DNA of 64,000 bases from Sulfitobacter maritimus (GCF_013346665.1 NZ_JABVBB010000020.1:1-64000); one strand, 5' to 3'. Counted from the first letter of the stretch, positions 7,822 through 16,814 are shown. Program-made: numbers and translations. The notes: generated from the sequence alone by a model not told the origin.

Positions 7822-8547
7822 TTACAGCGTCAGCGTTCCGATGCTTGATCCCCCACATACGAATAGCGTCTGGCCCGTAACGAAGCTGTTGGCAGGATCG
7901 CAAAAAAACAAAAATGCGTTAGTCACATCCTGAACCTGTCCTAGACGTCCTACGGGGATGCGCTTGGCAAGTTCCGCTTCACGAGCGCTCTCTTTTGGGA
8001 TGATGCCCCAGAAGTTATCCGTCTGTACTGGGCCGGGGGCGACCACGTTGACGGTGATCCCATGCGGTGCCAGTTCCAGCGCCCAGGTTCGCGCCATGCC
8101 GATCATTCCTGCTTTCGATGCGGAATAAGCCGTGCGCGTTGGCGCACCCAACGCCGCACGGGAGGCGTTGAACATGACCCGACCGAAGCTGCGTTCTTTC
8201 ATGGCAGGCAAGAAGGCTTGGAGCAAGGATAGGGCGGAGCCGAGGTGCAGTTGTGCAAGGCCGGTGATGTCTTCAGGCTTGGCCTCTTCGATCAGATTGG
8301 GCCAGATCAGCCCGGCGTTATGCACCAGATGGGTGACCTCATAACGCGCCGCAATATCGGCACCGACTGCGGAGACGGACGCGGGGTCCAGCAAATCCGC
8401 CTCGATATGCTCACACCCCTCTGCCTCCCACTGCGGCTTGCCCCGTGCGATGGAGACCACGCGATAGCCGCGCTCTAACAATCGCTGCGCCAGATCGGCG
8501 CCGATGCCTTTGCTGCCTCCGGTGATGACGGCGGTATAATCACTCAT
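7822..8547 (-). CDS. SDR-family oxidoreductase
   Basis: This 241-residue classical short-chain dehydrogenase has the cofactor motif TGGSKGIG near the N-terminus, HNAG (NNAG-type), a catalytic serine in NASRAA, and YSASK with the catalytic Tyr and Lys. The C-terminus (VTGQTLFVCGG) is the usual one. It is the last gene of the eight-gene operon and its start overlaps the cyclase-family stop by 4 bases. It should oxidise or reduce an alcohol/ketone intermediate with NAD(P). Unlike the SDR domain in the fusion protein of this operon, its catalytic residues are intact. Confidence 0.88.
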   Translation of the reverse strand: MSDYTAVITGGSKGIGADLAQRLLERGYRVVSIARGKPQWEAEGCEHIEADLLDPASVSAVGADIAARYEVTHLVHNAGLIWPNLIEEAKPEDITGLAQLHLGSALSLLQAFLPAMKERSFGRVMFNASRAALGAPTRTAYSASKAGMIGMARTWALELAPHGITVNVVAPGPVQTDNFWGIIPKESAREAELAKRIPVGRLGQVQDVTNAFLFFCDPANSFVTGQTLFVCGGSSIGTLTL

Positions 8548-9326
8548 GTCTTATCTCCCGGTATCAGGGCGAGCACGCGCAAGGGGCTGCCTGTCCCGCC
8601 TTTGATCTTGAGAGGTGGGGCAATCAGGATGGCACCGGTAGGCGGAAGGTGGTTGAGGTTGCACAGACATTGCAGCCCGTATTTGCCCGCCCCGTGCAGC
8701 AGGTAATGGGCGGGAAAAGGTGGGTCGTAATGCATCCCCTGCCCGGCATCCGTGCCAACGGTTTCCGTACCAAAGCCACGGATTTTGCGCTCTAGCAGCA
8801 AGTTGATTGCAGCGGGGGTCGGACCGGGGGAATGCGCGCCATCCTCGCGCATGTTGAGGTAATCCGCCCCGCGGCGCTTCGACCAATCGGTCCGCATTAG
8901 GACCCAAGCGTTAGCGGGGATCGTGCCATGTGCCTCCTCCCACGCAAGGATGATCTCTGGCGTCAACTCGAAATCATCGTCATGACTGGCGCCTTCAGAG
9001 CAATCGATCACCACCACCGGGCCGATAAAAGCCTCCGGCGGGATTTCGTCTACCGCGCCATTTGCGACGTCCTTGCCCGATACCCAGTGGATCGGCGCGT
9101 CGAAATGGGTTCCGGTGTGTTCGTTCAGCGTCAGATTGTGCCATTTCCACGCGGGGCCGCGATGGTCATAGGCCGAAACCTCCTCCATCCGAAATCGCGC
9201 GCATTGCCCGAACTCCGGTGGTAAAACGATAACTGGGAAATCGGGGTCAAGCCGGTGGGTCAGATCGACCACTTTAGCCGCACCGCTCGCCAGCGCGCCG
9301 GCCAGTGCCGTAATTGCATCGCTCAT
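8544..9326 (-). CDS. Cyclase-family metal-dependent hydrolase (kynurenine formamidase-like)
   Basis: This 260-residue protein has the cyclase-family (PF04199) signature HTGTHFDAPIHW, whose His and Asp residues bind metal, and the starting motif VVDLTHRLDPDFP. Relatives include kynurenine formamidase and hydrolases that open lactones, amides or cyclic ketone-type products. It overlaps the fusion gene upstream and the SDR gene downstream by ATGA junctions. In this operon it may hydrolyse a ring or lactone intermediate made after oxygenation. The substrate is not known. Confidence 0.82.
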   Translation of the reverse strand: MSDAITALAGALASGAAKVVDLTHRLDPDFPVIVLPPEFGQCARFRMEEVSAYDHRGPAWKWHNLTLNEHTGTHFDAPIHWVSGKDVANGAVDEIPPEAFIGPVVVIDCSEGASHDDDFELTPEIILAWEEAHGTIPANAWVLMRTDWSKRRGADYLNMREDGAHSPGPTPAAINLLLERKIRGFGTETVGTDAGQGMHYDPPFPAHYLLHGAGKYGLQCLCNLNHLPPTGAILIAPPLKIKGGTGSPLRVLALIPGDKT

Positions 9327-10570
9327 GCCCCGCCTCCCCTGCTTTCGCGTTCCATTAGCGCTGGATTATCCAGCCAACGCGTCAGCGTATCTTTCGCCAC
9401 GTCGCCGCAAGCGACCTCTTCAAGCCCATCGACCAGCCCGCTTATCACAGTTCGCGCGAACGCGCGGGGTGAGACTTTGGGCGGCGGCAAAGGCTGATGC
9501 CATTCGTCGTCAATCGGCCCGGTATAGACATTCATCACCCGCAGCCCCGATCCGGCAAACTCCGCCCGCAGCGTTTGGCTAAGCGACCGTGCTGCGGCTT
9601 GCGATGCGTCAAACCCGCCAAAGCCCGTATCAGGTGCCAGCGCGCCGACCGACAGCAGGTTCACCCAAGCCGCCGCCGCATTGACCCCATCCGCCGTCCG
9701 GGAGGCCATCGCCGGCCCAAAGCTCTGCGCCAATCGCATTAGACCGAGCGCATTGGTCTCCATCCCCTCCCGCGCAAAGACCGTATCGCCGCCCATCACG
9801 CCGCCGGGGCGGATGAATTGCGCAGTGTTGATCAGGATGTCGACCTTGCCGCCGATCTCAGCCGCGAGACGCGCAACGGAAGTGGTATCGGTCACATCAA
9901 GCGGCATGAGATTGACGTTCTCAATCCCTTCGAATGTCGCGCGACCTTCCCACCGCCGCCATTCTTCCGGCTCACCCAGAAAGACGGTCGCGGCGCCCGC
10001 CTTCAACAGCGCCTGCGCGAGCGGCAAGGCAAGAGGCGACCGCGCATCGGTGATCAGCACCCGGCGGTGTTTCGGATCGCATGACATTTCGCGCATCATC
10101 GGATCGTCCTGCACCCACTCACTCCCCTGTTCCGGCAGCGCCACCATGACCCCCTGCCCGGCTTTGTCCAACTTCAACGCCAAGCGGACCTGGTTGCCGC
10201 GCCCCACCTCGCCATGTAGATGGCAGACCGCGACAGGCCCGGCTGCGAGTTGCACCGTGCCAATGCGCCACGGCACCCGCTCACGGAAATAAGGGTCGGG
10301 CGAGACGCGGATGGTTGTTTCGGCGAGCACTTCGCCTGCGCGATCTGTCTCGCGCCAATCCAGCGCGACCGAGAGGCATCTGCAACAGGCGTCGCGCGGT
10401 GGATATTGCACCGCGCCACAGTCGGCGCAGTGTTGCAAGGCGAACTGCCCCCGACCTGCGGCAATCGCCAACCCAAGAGCGGCCCGCGACCGTTGTGCGG
10501 GCGGAAGCGTGGGGACCGTGCTGCGCTTTTGCGGGTTTTTCTTTTGCGGCGGTGTCAAAGGCTCTGTCAT
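9323..10570 (-). CDS. DUF35 zinc-ribbon/OB-fold protein fused to a degenerate SDR domain
   Basis: This 415-residue two-domain protein begins with a DUF35 unit. A rubredoxin-like zinc ribbon has C48, C51, C62 and C65, with PPR between the pairs, and is followed by an OB-fold to about residue 155. From about residue 168 a short-chain dehydrogenase-like domain follows (RRVLITDARSPLALPLAQAL), but its glycine-rich cofactor motif is broken. The catalytic Tyr and Lys positions read F320 and Q324 (FDASQ for YxASK). DUF35 proteins partner thiolase-fold enzymes, for example the DUF35 part of ChsH2 with the Ltp2 aldolase. The thiolase-fold gene lies directly upstream with an ATGA overlap, so a complex is likely. 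The SDR half is probably not a working dehydrogenase. Confidence 0.82.
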   Translation of the reverse strand: MTEPLTPPQKKNPQKRSTVPTLPPAQRSRAALGLAIAAGRGQFALQHCADCGAVQYPPRDACCRCLSVALDWRETDRAGEVLAETTIRVSPDPYFRERVPWRIGTVQLAAGPVAVCHLHGEVGRGNQVRLALKLDKAGQGVMVALPEQGSEWVQDDPMMREMSCDPKHRRVLITDARSPLALPLAQALLKAGAATVFLGEPEEWRRWEGRATFEGIENVNLMPLDVTDTTSVARLAAEIGGKVDILINTAQFIRPGGVMGGDTVFAREGMETNALGLMRLAQSFGPAMASRTADGVNAAAAWVNLLSVGALAPDTGFGGFDASQAAARSLSQTLRAEFAGSGLRVMNVYTGPIDDEWHQPLPPPKVSPRAFARTVISGLVDGLEEVACGDVAKDTLTRWLDNPALMERESRGGGA

Positions 10571-11736
10571 GCGCCGCCCCCCTCAATAATCGCTGCGGCA
10601 GAGCAGACGCCTCGGTCATAATTGATCATGCCAAAGCCCGAGACCAGCGCCCGCGTCGCGCCCCGAACCTGCGTGCCTTCGGCTTGCCCGGTCACTTGCC
10701 GGATCGCCTCAACCAGTCCAAGATAGCCACCCGCCGCCCCGGCTTGGCCCACCGACAACTGTCCGCCCGATGTGTTGTGTGGGAAGTCACCGCTGATCGT
10801 CAGATTCCGCTCACGAACAAAGGCTGCACCATCACCCTTGGCGCAAAAGCCAAGGTCTTCGAACTGCATCATCGAAATCACCGGGTAGTCGTCATAGGTT
10901 TGCAGCAGATCGATTGCTTCCGGTCCATGACCCGCCATCGCGTAAAGCTCGTCAATATCCATACCCCAGCCGCCGCGCAGTTGCATCGGGTCTTCCGGGT
11001 AGGCGTTGTGCCGTTCGATCGTGCCGCTGATCCGGGCGAAAGGCAGGTCGCGCCGCAGGGCTTCATCCTCGCGCATGACCAAAAAGGCCTCGGCCCCGGC
11101 GCAGGGCATCACGCAGTCGAACAGCGCAATGGGGTCGGAGATCATTCGCGCGTCGAGATACTGAGCAAGACTAAGCGGGGTCTTCATCAACGCAATTGGG
11201 TAGTGCAGTGCATTGTCCCGTTGGGCCACGGCGATCCGGCCAAAATCCTCGCGTGTGGCACCAAATTCCTGCATATAGCGATCCATCAGCAGAGCAAAAC
11301 TCGCGTTTGGTCCGCCGAAACCGTAGGGGAATGTCGCGTCCATCGAGAAGCGTGAAAACCCGCTGAGTAGTGTTCGGAAGCTATCAATCCGGTTCGCGTC
11401 ACCCGCTACACAGGCTACGACATCCACATCTCCCGCCTGCACAGCCCGCGCAGCGCGGCGCAGGGCGATGACCCCGCTCGCCCCGCCCGTCGGCACGGTA
11501 TCAAGCCAACGCGGACTGAGGCCGAGATGCTGGGTCAACCCCACAGGTGTATCAGGTGCGAGCGAAAAGCTAGAGACTGAGAACCCGTCCAATTCCCCCG
11601 GCGCGATCCCGGCCTTGCCCAACATCGCACGCAGGGCCCGGGCGATCCACCAATGCGCGGTCTCATTGCTGTAACGGACATAGGGCACCGAGGTAGGTGC
11701 CGCCAGGACCACACCGTCATAGCTTTGATGCCTCAT
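10567..11736 (-). CDS. Thiolase-fold protein (SCP-x/Ltp2-like, predicted aldolase)
   Basis: This 389-residue thiolase-superfamily protein resembles the SCP-x/lipid-transfer group (YDDYPVISMMQFEDLGFCAKG, HNTSGGQLSVG). The usual nucleophilic cysteine is absent: the CxSG position reads G84-G85-A-S-G. The GHPxGxxG histidine is Q331 (GQAGAAGG). It is therefore unlikely to be a genuine thiolase. Ltp2-type members lacking the cysteine are retro-aldolases acting on CoA thioesters with a DUF35 partner, and such a partner is the next gene. The frame is open further upstream, but the ATG at 11736 overlaps the ligase stop as ATGA and begins the fold. Confidence 0.8.
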   Translation of the reverse strand: MRHQSYDGVVLAAPTSVPYVRYSNETAHWWIARALRAMLGKAGIAPGELDGFSVSSFSLAPDTPVGLTQHLGLSPRWLDTVPTGGASGVIALRRAARAVQAGDVDVVACVAGDANRIDSFRTLLSGFSRFSMDATFPYGFGGPNASFALLMDRYMQEFGATREDFGRIAVAQRDNALHYPIALMKTPLSLAQYLDARMISDPIALFDCVMPCAGAEAFLVMREDEALRRDLPFARISGTIERHNAYPEDPMQLRGGWGMDIDELYAMAGHGPEAIDLLQTYDDYPVISMMQFEDLGFCAKGDGAAFVRERNLTISGDFPHNTSGGQLSVGQAGAAGGYLGLVEAIRQVTGQAEGTQVRGATRALVSGFGMINYDRGVCSAAAIIEGGGA

Positions 11737-13358
11737 GCCGCCGTCCGTTTCTTCATCCCGCGCATGTCCTGCGTTGCGGGATCGTCGAGCAAGTCGGCGG
11801 CCTGCGTTTTCAACACGCCGCGTTGAAGTTTTTGGGTTGCGGTAAGCGGCAGCGCATCGACAAAAGCGATAAAACCGGGGGCTTTGTAATAGGCGAGTTG
11901 GGTTAGGCACCATTGGGTGATTTCATGGGCCAAGGTGGCAGGATCGGCGTCTGTGTCCTTGGCAACGATACAGGCGAAAACCTCATCCCCGCGCAGCGCA
12001 TCTGGCACCGCTGCCACGGCCGCACTCGCGACGGCCGGGTGCCGCATCAAGGTCGATTCCACCTCAACCGCAGCGATGTTCTCACCCGAACGGCGGATGA
12101 CATTCTTCTTGCGGTCGACGAAGAACATGGCCCCGTCAGGCGCACGCCGCACGATGTCCCCGGTGTGGAACCAGCCGTCCGCCCAAGCTTCACCAGTAGC
12201 CTCGGCGTTCTTGAAATAACCAGCAAAAAAACCTCGTCGGGGGTCGGCCCCACTGCGGCGGACCAGCAATTCCCCCTGATCGGCCTCTTGCCCGGCGTCA
12301 TCGACCAGCCGCACCTCCAACCCCACTTCGGGCGCACCAAGACAGCTTTCGCCCACCCGGCGCGGCTCACGGTTGGCGCAGATCACAGCCCCCGCACCCG
12401 TCTCCGTCATCGCCCAAGCCTCCACCAGCGGAAAGCCGAAACGCGCTTCAAATGCCGCATGTAGTTTCGGATCAACCCCGGCGCCAAAACCGAAACGCAC
12501 GCTGTGCTCTCGGTCCTTCGCGCTTTCATCAGCCCCCATCAGCATAGAGGGCATTACGCCGAGATAGTGCAGACAAGTCGCTTTAGACGCCCGTACCGAG
12601 GCCCACCACGTGCGCGGATGGAAGCGGTCAAGTGCGGTGAGACACCCGCCTACGGCGATCATCGCCATGAAGGAATAGGCCATCGCATTCATGTGAAAGA
12701 TTGGCAGCGGGGTGATCATGCGCTCGCCCTTCGTCGACAATGCGCAAAGCCCTCCTGTGTCCGCGTACCACCGCCCGGCGTCGAGAAAATAGGTGTTGGT
12801 CAGGATACAGCCCTTTGGCTGGCCCGTGGTGCCTGAGGTGTAGAGCAATGCCGCTTCGGCATCTGCCACACCGCCGTTCCGCCGAGCAATTGCATCGGAC
12901 GTGACAGGTGCGGGCAGCGGATCGTCCGGCGAAATCACCGGCATTTCACGCCCAACTTCCTGCGCTGCCGCGCGTAGACCTCCCGCCCGAGAGGGGATCG
13001 CGACCGCTAAGACCGGCTCGGCGTGGTCGATCATGTAGCTGAGCTCCGCGGCACGCAAATCCGGGTTCACCGGCACAACCGACAAACCTTGTCCATTCAA
13101 CGCCAGCCACCAAAGGAAGAAGGCCGGGCGGTTCTCCATCAGCAGCATGACCCGCTGACCGGGTAAATAGCCTGCCTGCGCGATCCCTGCGCGTAAAGCC
13201 GCAACCTCACGCACTGCATCGGCATAGGACATCTCCCCCGCCGCGATACCGTAGATCTCCGCCGTTTCCGGCAGCACATTCAGGAATGCCCGATCCGGGT
13301 GGTGCGCAGCGGTATCGTCAAAAGCTGCATAGACCGTAGCGGTTTCGGGCGCGATCAT
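11733..13358 (-). CDS. AMP-forming acyl-CoA synthetase (CaiC/long-chain-type)
   Basis: This 541-residue ANL-superfamily ligase has the P-loop motif LLYTSGTTGQPKGC, the A5-type motif AWAMTETG, the hinge motif WFHTGDIVRRAPDG, and the C-terminal region FVDRKKNVIRRSGENIAAVEVE with a catalytic lysine near KLQRG. It activates a carboxylic acid to its CoA thioester using ATP. Its place between the Rieske oxygenase genes and the thiolase-fold gene suggests that the acid is activated before carbon-carbon cleavage. Overlaps on both sides are ATGA. Confidence 0.88.
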   Translation of the reverse strand: MIAPETATVYAAFDDTAAHHPDRAFLNVLPETAEIYGIAAGEMSYADAVREVAALRAGIAQAGYLPGQRVMLLMENRPAFFLWWLALNGQGLSVVPVNPDLRAAELSYMIDHAEPVLAVAIPSRAGGLRAAAQEVGREMPVISPDDPLPAPVTSDAIARRNGGVADAEAALLYTSGTTGQPKGCILTNTYFLDAGRWYADTGGLCALSTKGERMITPLPIFHMNAMAYSFMAMIAVGGCLTALDRFHPRTWWASVRASKATCLHYLGVMPSMLMGADESAKDREHSVRFGFGAGVDPKLHAAFEARFGFPLVEAWAMTETGAGAVICANREPRRVGESCLGAPEVGLEVRLVDDAGQEADQGELLVRRSGADPRRGFFAGYFKNAEATGEAWADGWFHTGDIVRRAPDGAMFFVDRKKNVIRRSGENIAAVEVESTLMRHPAVASAAVAAVPDALRGDEVFACIVAKDTDADPATLAHEITQWCLTQLAYYKAPGFIAFVDALPLTATQKLQRGVLKTQAADLLDDPATQDMRGMKKRTAA

Positions 13359-13834
13359 GGCAGCAACTGGATGTTACGGAAGGCCGCGTCGCAATTGACG
13401 ATGTCGACCCTCTTGTTTGCGATCCTCAGCGCCCCATCGACCAGCGCCAAATCGTGCCGCGCGGTGACGGCAAGCAGTTGCTGTTCGTCCAGACGAGTCT
13501 CAACGTAGTGCATGAAAGTGGTCGTTACAAAACGCCCTGCCTCCATGTCCATCTGGTCGACATAGGGACGCTGGATCACATGATGGCACCGGCTTTTAGG
13601 CTTTTGGCTAAAGGTCCGTGCTCCGTTCAACCGCTCGACCCTAAGCTTCAGCATGAACATATCCTCATACATCAGCGAGGTCTCGTTGATCGGGTCTTTT
13701 TGCTGATAGTCCAGCGGCATCCAATAGTGTCCATCGGGCAGCCAGAGGTTCAGCCACTCGGTAAAGCGCCCCTCGTCCAACATGCGTACTTCGTCATAGA
13801 TGAAATCGATCAGGCTTTCGCGTGTAACAGTCAT
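13355..13834 (-). CDS. Aromatic-ring-hydroxylating dioxygenase, beta subunit
   Basis: This 159-residue protein has the NTF2-like fold of small ring-hydroxylating oxygenase subunits (FIYDEVRMLDEGRFTEWLNLW, DGHYWMP, RNNRVD-like end RIANKRVDIVNCD). It is structural and helps form an alpha3beta3 oxygenase. The ATG at 13834 overlaps the alpha-subunit stop (ATGA). The open frame extends 15 codons upstream into the alpha gene, but that start has no support. Confidence 0.88.
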   Translation of the reverse strand: MTVTRESLIDFIYDEVRMLDEGRFTEWLNLWLPDGHYWMPLDYQQKDPINETSLMYEDMFMLKLRVERLNGARTFSQKPKSRCHHVIQRPYVDQMDMEAGRFVTTTFMHYVETRLDEQQLLAVTARHDLALVDGALRIANKRVDIVNCDAAFRNIQLLP

Positions 13835-15165
13835 TCCGCAGCCTCCGCCTTGTGGCCCATTGTCATGAATTTGACCCAAGCGTGAAACTGGTTGCGCATC
13901 TGACGTTCGGTGGTGCCGTTCTCGACCGCCTCGACCTCGAAATCCTCGTCTTCATCAATCAACCGCTGGATGTTCACCCATTCCAAACCGTCGACCATCA
14001 GCCCTTCTTGCGCACGCTCATACATCTCAAGGTCGTCGTGTCCCACGATGGAGGTCGGCGCGTTGATCATGCGGTTGTACATTGCCGTGCGGGCGGTCAA
14101 CTCGTCCGGTGCGTCAACCAGACGGTAGATATAGCTCTCCACCACCGTGCGGTCCGCCGCGATAGGGATGAACACCCGCAGTTGCTGTATCGGTCCCTTG
14201 ATCATGATGTTCGGGAAATAAACGGTGTTGTGCCGGTTCTCGTCCAAGATCGCTTTGGCTTTTTCTTCTCCATAGCTGTCGCAGAGTGCTTCGAAATAGC
14301 CGGGAATGGCAGAATAATCTGAGTGAATAGAATGATTTACCCCTGTATGCCCATGGCCGTTGGGCCACGTGCGGATACCCATGCCTTCGAAGAATTCATA
14401 AGGCGACATGAAGGGGGCGATGATCTCCATCGCAGGCGGCTTCGGCGCATCCTCCGGCAGGCCCATCTCTTCGTAAAGTTTCACTGCCGTGCCGGCCGAG
14501 CTCTCATGTGCCACCATCGGGTGGCAGGTATCGGTCTGATTTTCGACCAGCATCTTCCAGTTGCAGTGATGCAGGTAGCGCAGCGGTGGTCCGACGACTT
14601 CGAGCCGCCCAGCAGGGGACCGGTCCACCATATTGTCGAGCGAGGTCAGGCTATCGCCAAAGAACTCCTCAAAGCTCATCCCCTCTTCGGCCAGCCGCGC
14701 AAAAATGAAACCGCGGTAGTTCTTTACATCGCCAACACTGCGCATCCCCTTGCCGCTGTCGGTCTCTTCCAGCCCGGTGTTCTGGTAGCCCTTCTTGAGC
14801 GGGATCGCCAAAAGACAGCCATCGGTTTTAAAGCTCCACGCGTGATAGGGGCAGCGGAAGAACTTGCCCGTGTTGCCCTGCCGATCGATGACGATTTTGG
14901 TGCCTTTGTGGGGGCAACGGTTCAGCAGCACATGGATGTCGCCCGTCGAATGGCGCACCTGAATGACGGGCTGGGTGCCGATATGTGTGCTGAAGTAATC
15001 GCCCTTGTTTGGTGTCTGGCTTTCGTGGCCGACAAAGACCCAAGCATTGGCAAAGAGATGCTTCATCTCCTGCTGAAAGACCTCTTGGTCCGTGTAGATG
15101 TCGCGGTGGACCTGATGTGGCTGCACGAGGGCGGCCAATGCCGCCGGGCTGTCGTAACGTCCCAT
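13831..15165 (-). CDS. Rieske non-heme iron oxygenase, alpha subunit
   Basis: This 444-residue catalytic subunit has Rieske [2Fe-2S] ligands C84-x-H86 and C105-x2-H108. The mononuclear iron site is seen in ENQTDTCHPMVAH (D-x2-H-x4-H) with a distal Asp expected near the C-terminal half. It hydroxylates a substrate with O2 and electrons from the reductase encoded directly upstream. The ATG at 15165 is preceded by GGGAGG, whereas the frame could begin at a TTG at 15180, so 15165 is preferred. The presence of CoA ligase and thiolase-fold genes suggests an aromatic or alicyclic acid, or a side-chain-bearing compound, as substrate. Confidence 0.92.
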   Translation of the reverse strand: MGRYDSPAALAALVQPHQVHRDIYTDQEVFQQEMKHLFANAWVFVGHESQTPNKGDYFSTHIGTQPVIQVRHSTGDIHVLLNRCPHKGTKIVIDRQGNTGKFFRCPYHAWSFKTDGCLLAIPLKKGYQNTGLEETDSGKGMRSVGDVKNYRGFIFARLAEEGMSFEEFFGDSLTSLDNMVDRSPAGRLEVVGPPLRYLHHCNWKMLVENQTDTCHPMVAHESSAGTAVKLYEEMGLPEDAPKPPAMEIIAPFMSPYEFFEGMGIRTWPNGHGHTGVNHSIHSDYSAIPGYFEALCDSYGEEKAKAILDENRHNTVYFPNIMIKGPIQQLRVFIPIAADRTVVESYIYRLVDAPDELTARTAMYNRMINAPTSIVGHDDLEMYERAQEGLMVDGLEWVNIQRLIDEDEDFEVEAVENGTTERQMRNQFHAWVKFMTMGHKAEAAE

Positions 15166-15176
15166 GAAATCCTCCC

Positions 15177-16127
15177 TCAAATGTCTAGGACTAGGCGCGG
15201 TGATTTGGCGCGGCTCACGCAGATCTGCATGACGTTCCCAGCCGCGCGTTCGGCTTCTGACAATACCACGTCACGGTGATCCGGCGTCCCGCTGATGACA
15301 TCGCATTGACAGATGCCACAGTCGCCGCGCTGGCAATCGTACATGACGTCGACGCCTCCAGCCTCCAGCACGTCGATGATGGATTGGCCGGGGGGAATGG
15401 TGAACACCTCGCCGCTCGAAGCCAGTTCGACCTCAAAGGCGCTGTCGCCCTCTTGCTCTTGCGGCGCGTCAAAAAGTTCAAAGTGAATCCGGTTGGCGGC
15501 AATCCCGGCTGCTTCGGCTTTTGCTTTGGCCGCGTCAATAAGCCCCTTAGGGCCGCAAACATAGAGATGCGCTCCCGGTGTCAAATCTGCAATCACCGCA
15601 TCGAGGTTTAACGAACTGGCGTCGTCATCACAGTGCAGATGCAGACTGTCGCCAAAGGCTTCTTGCAGAACCTCACGGTAGGCCATCAGCCTAGCACTAC
15701 GGCCCGAATAGTGGAACTTAAACGTTTGCCCCGCGTCCTTTAGACAGGTTGCCATAGAGATCATTGGCGTGATCCCAATCCCCCCGGCGAGCAGCACCGC
15801 GGGCGCATCCGGCGTCAGGGGGAAATCGTTTTTTGGTTCGGCGCAGGTGATCTTAGCCCCCGGTTTTAGCCCGTGCATATGGGTCGAGCCGCCCTTGCCT
15901 TCGGGCTCACGCTGCACGGCAATACGGTATTCTTCAGGGTGTTCCGGGATCGGCTCAAAGGCGATCAGCGAATAGGCCCGCGTGTCCCCGTCTGGCAGAT
16001 CGAACAGCACATGCGCCCCGGCCTCCCAAACGGGCAAAGCAGCACCGTCCGCGGCAGCAATGCGAAATTCGCTGATGCGCTCGGTCAGCGCTGTGACCTC
16101 GCGCACGATGGCGTTAATCTTCGACAT
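15177..16127 (-). CDS. Oxygenase reductase, FMN/NAD-2Fe2S (phthalate dioxygenase reductase-type)
   Basis: This 316-residue electron-transfer protein has a flavin domain (AYSL, residues about 1-100), an NAD domain (LLAGGIGITPM; YVCGPKGLIDA) and a C-terminal plant-type ferredoxin (CQRGDCGICQCDV, then a last Cys in MQICVSRA). It passes electrons from NADH to the Rieske oxygenase. The ATG at 16127 is preceded by GGAGGAG. It is the first gene of the eight-gene operon. An inverted repeat that probably binds the divergent MarR regulator lies 24 bases upstream. Confidence 0.92.
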   Translation of the reverse strand: MSKINAIVREVTALTERISEFRIAAADGAALPVWEAGAHVLFDLPDGDTRAYSLIAFEPIPEHPEEYRIAVQREPEGKGGSTHMHGLKPGAKITCAEPKNDFPLTPDAPAVLLAGGIGITPMISMATCLKDAGQTFKFHYSGRSARLMAYREVLQEAFGDSLHLHCDDDASSLNLDAVIADLTPGAHLYVCGPKGLIDAAKAKAEAAGIAANRIHFELFDAPQEQEGDSAFEVELASSGEVFTIPPGQSIIDVLEAGGVDVMYDCQRGDCGICQCDVISGTPDHRDVVLSEAERAAGNVMQICVSRAKSPRLVLDI

Positions 16128-16150
16128 GTGAACTCCTCCCGTGACAAACA

Positions 16151-16166
16151 ATATGATTTTTCATAT
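16151..16166. promoter_or_regulatory. MarR operator candidate 1 (ATATGA-N4-TCATAT)
   Basis: This perfect inverted repeat ATATGATTTTTCATAT lies 24 bases upstream of the oxygenase operon and about 100 bases upstream of the marR-type gene. A near-identical sequence (14 of 16 bases) occurs in front of the TRAP transporter, and the regulator gene lies between the two. Size and symmetry fit MarR-family sites. Confidence 0.65.
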
Positions 16167-16264
16167 AGTTTCGGTCAAGGGTTTTCTTGCCAAGCGTGCG
16201 TTCGGCCGCCATTTAAGAATACCGGGGTGCACGGTTGCCCCCAAACGTCAAAGGGTTAAGCGGC

Positions 16265-16759
16265 GTGACGCAGCAGACAACCAAAGCAAAACGCGTAGAG
16301 GGTACTGGGCAAGCACCGGGCTTTGTCTCGGACTACCTGCTCTATTTGCTAGCCGCCGCCAGCGACGCGGCCAGCGCGCAATTTCACACCAAGGTGCGCA
16401 AGGCGGGGCTTCGCGTGCCAGAATGGCGCGTGCTGGCCTGCCTTGCCGATACGGACGGAGCGATGATTACGCAGCTTGCGCGAAGAGCACTGGCCGAACA
16501 ATCCCGTCTCACCCGCATTATTGGCCAGATGGAAGACCGGGGATTGCTGATTCGTCGCAGCGACCCTGCGGATGGCCGACGGGTACGCGTTTACCTAACC
16601 GATGCTGGCCGCGCGCTCACCGCAGAACTTGTGCCGCAAGCGCAGAAGCACGAAGCTGCTTTGATGGAAATGTTGCAGGGAAACGTAGGGGCGCAGTTAA
16701 AGCCCGCGCTTAAATCGCTCTTGGCCGTGCTTGAAGCGCAAGAGGATTGGCAAGGCTGA
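16265..16759 (+). CDS. MarR-family transcriptional regulator
   Basis: This 164-residue winged-helix regulator has the MarR core AMITQLARRALAEQSRLTRIIGQMEDRGLLIRRSDPADGRRVRVYLTDAG in shortened form: recognition helix EQSRLTRIIGQM and wing DPADGRRVRVYLT. The GTG at 16265 follows AAAGGG and is chosen over an upstream TTG. It is divergent from the Rieske operon and upstream of the TRAP genes. Matching inverted repeats at both promoters suggest that it controls both, probably as a repressor released by the pathway substrate or its CoA ester. Confidence 0.87.
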   Translation: MTQQTTKAKRVEGTGQAPGFVSDYLLYLLAAASDAASAQFHTKVRKAGLRVPEWRVLACLADTDGAMITQLARRALAEQSRLTRIIGQMEDRGLLIRRSDPADGRRVRVYLTDAGRALTAELVPQAQKHEAALMEMLQGNVGAQLKPALKSLLAVLEAQEDWQG

Positions 16760-16814
16760 ACCCCCGCGTACAGCCCTTCGAAAAAGTGGTTCCAATCGTG
16801 CTTTAAATGTGGAT

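Noticed and set aside
10567-11736. Conventional acetyl-CoA acetyltransferase (thiolase)
   Set aside because: The nucleophilic Cys and the GHP His are both replaced, so thiolysis is unlikely despite the fold.
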